Assembly (NCBI GenBank): GCA_964036275.1
Contig: OZ038433.1
Coordinates: 50,485,902 to 50,549,901 of the forward strand
Length of the DNA: 64,000 nucleotides
Source: Litoditis marina
Taxonomy: Eukaryota > Nematoda > Chromadorea > Rhabditida > Rhabditidae
Direction of reading: 5' to 3'
In this document: positions 61,701-64,000 of the stretch, piece after piece
Numbering within the stretch: the first letter of the stretch is position 1
Layout of the letters: every line of letters starts with the position of its first letter
The notes under the pieces: generated by a model
Database searches by the model: none
The model's input: only the letters and a program-made list of their open reading frames with translations
Told to the model about the DNA's origin: nothing
Program-made: the position numbers and the translations under genes

Positions 61701-64000
61701 GTGTTATATTCTAAAAACAAAAAATCTGAGATACATTTGCAGGAAACACTAGCAAATCATTTTCACAAGTAAACTTGTGATCTTGTGAAAACCAAAGATT
61801 TTGCATTGAAAAGGGCGAATTCTTCTGATTTTGACGGAAGGGGAGAATCCGTTATGGAATTTTGTTTGCTGTTCGGACAACCTCACTGGAGTACAAATGA
61901 GAGTTCGTTTTTACCAGTAAACTTGTGAAAACCAAACATTCTGCATTAAAAACATTAAAAAAGACTGACCCCCGTACGATACTCGATGAGAGCAATGACC
62001 GAGCTGTCCGGCCTTCGATCTGCACATCTTTCAATCAGATTGAACAGCTGATCGGCACTGGCAGAGAATTGACCGTCTCTGCAAAAAATACATGTTCACA
62101 CCAAACAAAAGATATTTAAGAAAGACGATTATGTGGTCCCATCTCAACGCTTCAGTCCTTTAAACTGCAGTACATTTCTCATTTGCAGTTTAAAGGACCG
62201 TTGACACGGGATCGGTCCACATAATCGTCCTGCGTTAACAATGAAAAATATGAATACAGCTGATTCCCAGATGAAATGTCACAATATTCAACCATAGCTA
62301 ACGCACTTGTAAAGTTCCTCTGTAAGTAGAATCAGTTCCTGGATAGGCTTCTCGCAGGTAGCTGCGTACTCTTCACGCTGAAATAAAACCGTTACTATGT
62401 TTCAGATGGGTTATAAAGATAACAGACACTTTAGTTGAGCAATCGGCATCTGTGATAACAACGCATTAAACAATCAGCAAGGCGAAACTGACTAAGCTCG
62501 AATTCATTCGCCGAAACTTGGGAACAAGAAAAAGGCCTCGAAAATAATCAGACCATAAAATGAAGCAACCACTTTTCCGAGCTCATCAATCAAACTATCC
62601 TTCCTATATATATGCCTACACGTTTCATGAATTCATGACATTCTCACGCCAAGGTAACCAATAACCATATGAACTGATGGAGAAAGTAACCTGTTCGCAC
62701 AAGTTGATGGTGGTCTCGAAGAGATGGAACAGTTTCAGCCACGTCATCTGCTGCAAATCACGACCGTGTTTCTGAATGAGGCGTCGTAGAGCAAGGAGAA
62801 CATCTGAAATATATATGTGCAACACACCCGTAAAGTGTGACCATTTTGGAAATAATATTATGTAAAACCCATGGATCTTCATACTGTTTTGTTAACTTTA
62901 CTGGCACAAGGAAAATCAACATTTGTCACTCTTATTTCAGGACTGGATGCCTAGGCCTAGTGGCATGGAAACGTCAATCGTGATATATTGAGATTGAGAC
63001 ATTCGTAAACAAAGTATCTTTCTAACCGTACGATTTGTTTATTTCTATTCATAACATGGCATGGTCGACTAAAAATTATAATTACACTGATGACTATTTG
63101 AGTATAAACAGAGTTGCAGTGTGCTAACAACTCACCACTGCACACGGCAGAATCGCGAGCCATTGCTTTCTCCATTGACGGAATTATGTTTGCCGGTGAA
63201 CAGCGAACTGAATCGATTTGCTGAAAATCAACCAATTGTAATCAAATAAATAAAAATAAGACTCAACAACAACTGATTCGATTACTCAAAAACACAAAGT
63301 TCAACCGTATAAGTACGTAGAGTGTGAAGCTGAGAATATACAATACACTAGAAGCCAACTGAATAGTCACGATAAGGTAGCATTCATTTGAGGCATCGTG
63401 CACTTTCTCATTGCACGTTTCTGACCTATGATGTATTTACAATTAACATGTTTCACGTGACTGTGCAATCGCCAAACAATATAGGTGCGTTGTAGTGTCA
63501 GCTCATGTGAAACTCAGATTTTATCATAACAAGACAATACAGAACTCGAACGAGAGATACGTTGTATTCCAATAATCGAGTCTGAAATTCGGTTAAAGTA
63601 CTGACCGACGTTCCCCAGTTGGCGTTGGCTAGACAGAACACAGCCCCTCGCAACATTCGAATGACTTTAGCCTCGGGCACGTCGCTGGAGAGCACCGAAC
63701 TCTGTTCCAACAACAATTGAAGATGTTTGCGAGTTCTGTAATTAAGTATACAACTTGCAAATAAGCGTTGCTTGTACCGTAGATGGGGAGATGTAGTATT
63801 TTGTGCGTATCGAGTGGTGAGAAAGCATATACAAACTAAATCAATTCTTCTGTCTATGGGAATGCTGGTAACACACAAAGTTGGTCCAGTTCATTGTCAC
63901 AACAACTACCACAAATCAATAAGAACATATACCATACCTATGTCCCAACTGTGAGGTGAGCAGCGCTCTGGCCAAGGCCCACGCTTGAGCCCGGAAGGTG
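49786..64000 (-). CDS. tsc2: Tuberin / TSC2 (Rap-GAP domain protein), 5' part beyond window
   Basis: GTPase activator for Rheb in the TSC complex, which restrains TORC1. Exon low ends: 49786, 50289, 50748, 51069, 51470, 52034, 52457, 52725, 53481, 53828, 54142, 54872, 55422, 55934, 56319, 56668, 57523, 57779, 58274, 58567, 59029, 59277, 59577, 60215, 60720, 61081, 61615, 61970, 62307, 62691, 63136, 63606, 63938. Matching high ends: 49951, 50386, 50912, 51171, 51585, 52158, 52558, 52791, 53558, 53907, 54271, 54952, 55517, 56018, 56470, 56841, 57606, 57892, 58358, 58699, 59092, 59341, 59678, 60295, 60840, 61203, 61710, 62078, 62377, 62803, 63220, 63735, >64000. Helical tuberin region: VFSVLHSVYTKYRMLYEHEL, FRMVVDILAPYADIRQFNTY. 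Rap-GAP: VGVLYIGPHQNTETDVLANT, YGSERYARFIK, GGLELGKHGQYTYEY, FLIATLMP, NNFVSIVFNESGQPYKLGS, VDRLRKIHAIRDKM near the end. These match tuberin better than RalGAP-alpha. About 1150 codons are present; the fly and human proteins are about 1800 aa. Confidence 0.93.
53687..53973. repeat. 34 bp direct repeats flanking a TSC2 exon
   Basis: CTATCAACTGCGTGAAGTTC plus ACTTCATCAMAACGT occurs at about 53687 and 53935, in the introns on either side of the exon 53828-53907. Confidence 0.85.
54317..54508. repeat. AACCCGGT-ended hairpin
   Basis: AACCCGGTATTTCGTTAACC at the left, TTAACTAAATACCGGGTT at the right, with GGTTACC/GGTAACC words between. Same style as 47834-48078. In a TSC2 intron. Confidence 0.8.
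55148..55362. mobile_element. Inverted-repeat element with long C and G runs
   Basis: Ends GCATACCCTAAATGCCTCAG and CTGAGCATTAAGGGTATGA. Inside are one C run and two G runs of 11-14 bases separated by TTTGCCC-type spacers. In a TSC2 intron. Confidence 0.8.
59085..59230. repeat. Two-copy tandem repeat spanning a TSC2 splice acceptor
   Basis: A unit of about 70 bp with GACAGCCGCTCGGACCTAAA, ACATRAATATCAATAAA and ATATAAAGGAAATT occurs twice. On the minus strand each copy holds the same acceptor plus the first 15 bases of the exon 59029-59092; only the 59092 copy continues into the open exon. Confidence 0.93.
59694..59920. mobile_element. Short inverted-repeat element (227 bp)
   Basis: Exact 14 bp terminal repeats TGCAGGGGTGACCA / TGGTCACCCCTGCA. 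Interior has GGCCCCGATGGGGCC and AT-rich sequence. In a TSC2 intron, 15 bp above an exon boundary. Confidence 0.88.
59985..60180. mobile_element. Inverted-repeat element family H, copy 2
   Basis: CGGTTAATTCAATGCAAAGG opposite GCGCATTCGCGTTGGAGCGC and ATGAATTAACCATGGAGCAC; the right half matches the copy at 37797-37880. In a TSC2 intron. Confidence 0.65.
61364..61496 (-). mobile_element. Palindromic MITE family A, copy 7
   Basis: TTAAAGCAGGATGATTATGT ... CACATAATCGTCCTTCTTT, in the opposite orientation to the other copies. In a TSC2 intron. Confidence 0.9.
62115..62238 (+). mobile_element. Palindromic MITE family A, copy 8
   Basis: TTTAAGAAAGACGATTATGT ... CACATAATCGTCCTGCGTTA with the shared centre. 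In a TSC2 intron. Confidence 0.9.
63343..63477 (+). mobile_element. Repeat family B, copy 4
   Basis: ACTGAATAGTCACGATAAGG ... AGGCATCGTGCACTTT ... TTGCACGTTTCTGAC ... AACATGTTTCACGTGACTGT GCAATCGCC. Nearly the reverse complement of the copy at 18274. In a TSC2 intron. Confidence 0.85.

Noticed and set aside
1..64000. CRISPR array, bacterial operon or viral genome segment
   Set aside because: No spaced direct-repeat array, no ribosome-binding-site-led gene strings and no viral protein seen; the intron structure is nematode.

Overview
This window is nuclear DNA from a nematode. All genes are cut into many short exons with GT..AG introns ending in tttcag-like acceptors. Five of the six start codons that can be placed follow directly on, or within about 20 nt of, an unpaired tttcag acceptor, as expected for spliced-leader trans-splicing. 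The proteins include a cuticle collagen and a LIN-12/LAG-2-type signalling pair. The species is probably a rhabditid, but not C. elegans as I know it, because the window carries a clear TSC2/tuberin gene, which C. elegans is reported to lack.

Layout: (1) 365-6064 (+), a Notch-family receptor with one degenerate LNR, the membrane-proximal heterodimerisation region, TM, RAM, seven ankyrin repeats and a C-terminal tail, but no EGF repeats in the window. (2) 6459-10161 (-), a one-EGF DSL ligand (LAG-2/APX-1 type), convergent with the receptor. (3) 10162-14370, a 4.2 kb divergent intergenic region. (4) 14371-35782 (+), a complete 31-exon K-Cl cotransporter (KCC/SLC12) with introns full of transposon relics. 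(5) 36392-39789 (-), an FkbM-type methyltransferase with a membrane anchor. (6) 41408-42533 (-), a cuticle collagen. (7) 43848-47662 (-), a small CYTH-domain protein. (8) 49786->64000 (-), tuberin/TSC2, of which 33 exons (about 1150 codons) are in the window and the N-terminus lies beyond it. I rebuilt exon chains by eye from acceptor/donor positions and phase. Every chain closes in frame, and the only non-canonical junction is one AT acceptor in the KCC gene.

Introns and intergenic DNA carry several non-autonomous inverted-repeat families: an approximately 124 bp palindrome in eight copies, an approximately 115 bp family in four copies, two long near-perfect hairpins, GGTAACC-rich hairpins, and a five-unit tandem array holding nine TGACGTCA octamers.

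The most striking unexplained signal is a short motif, roughly CAYTYRAATGTTTCA, that recurs on both strands every one to two kb, mostly outside exons. Its core matches the CTGTTTCA (Ruby/SNAPc) motif upstream of nematode type I piRNAs. In many copies a YRNT lies 34-38 nt downstream, so the window may be a dispersed piRNA-producing region. Copies of the motif often coincide with 3' splice sites.
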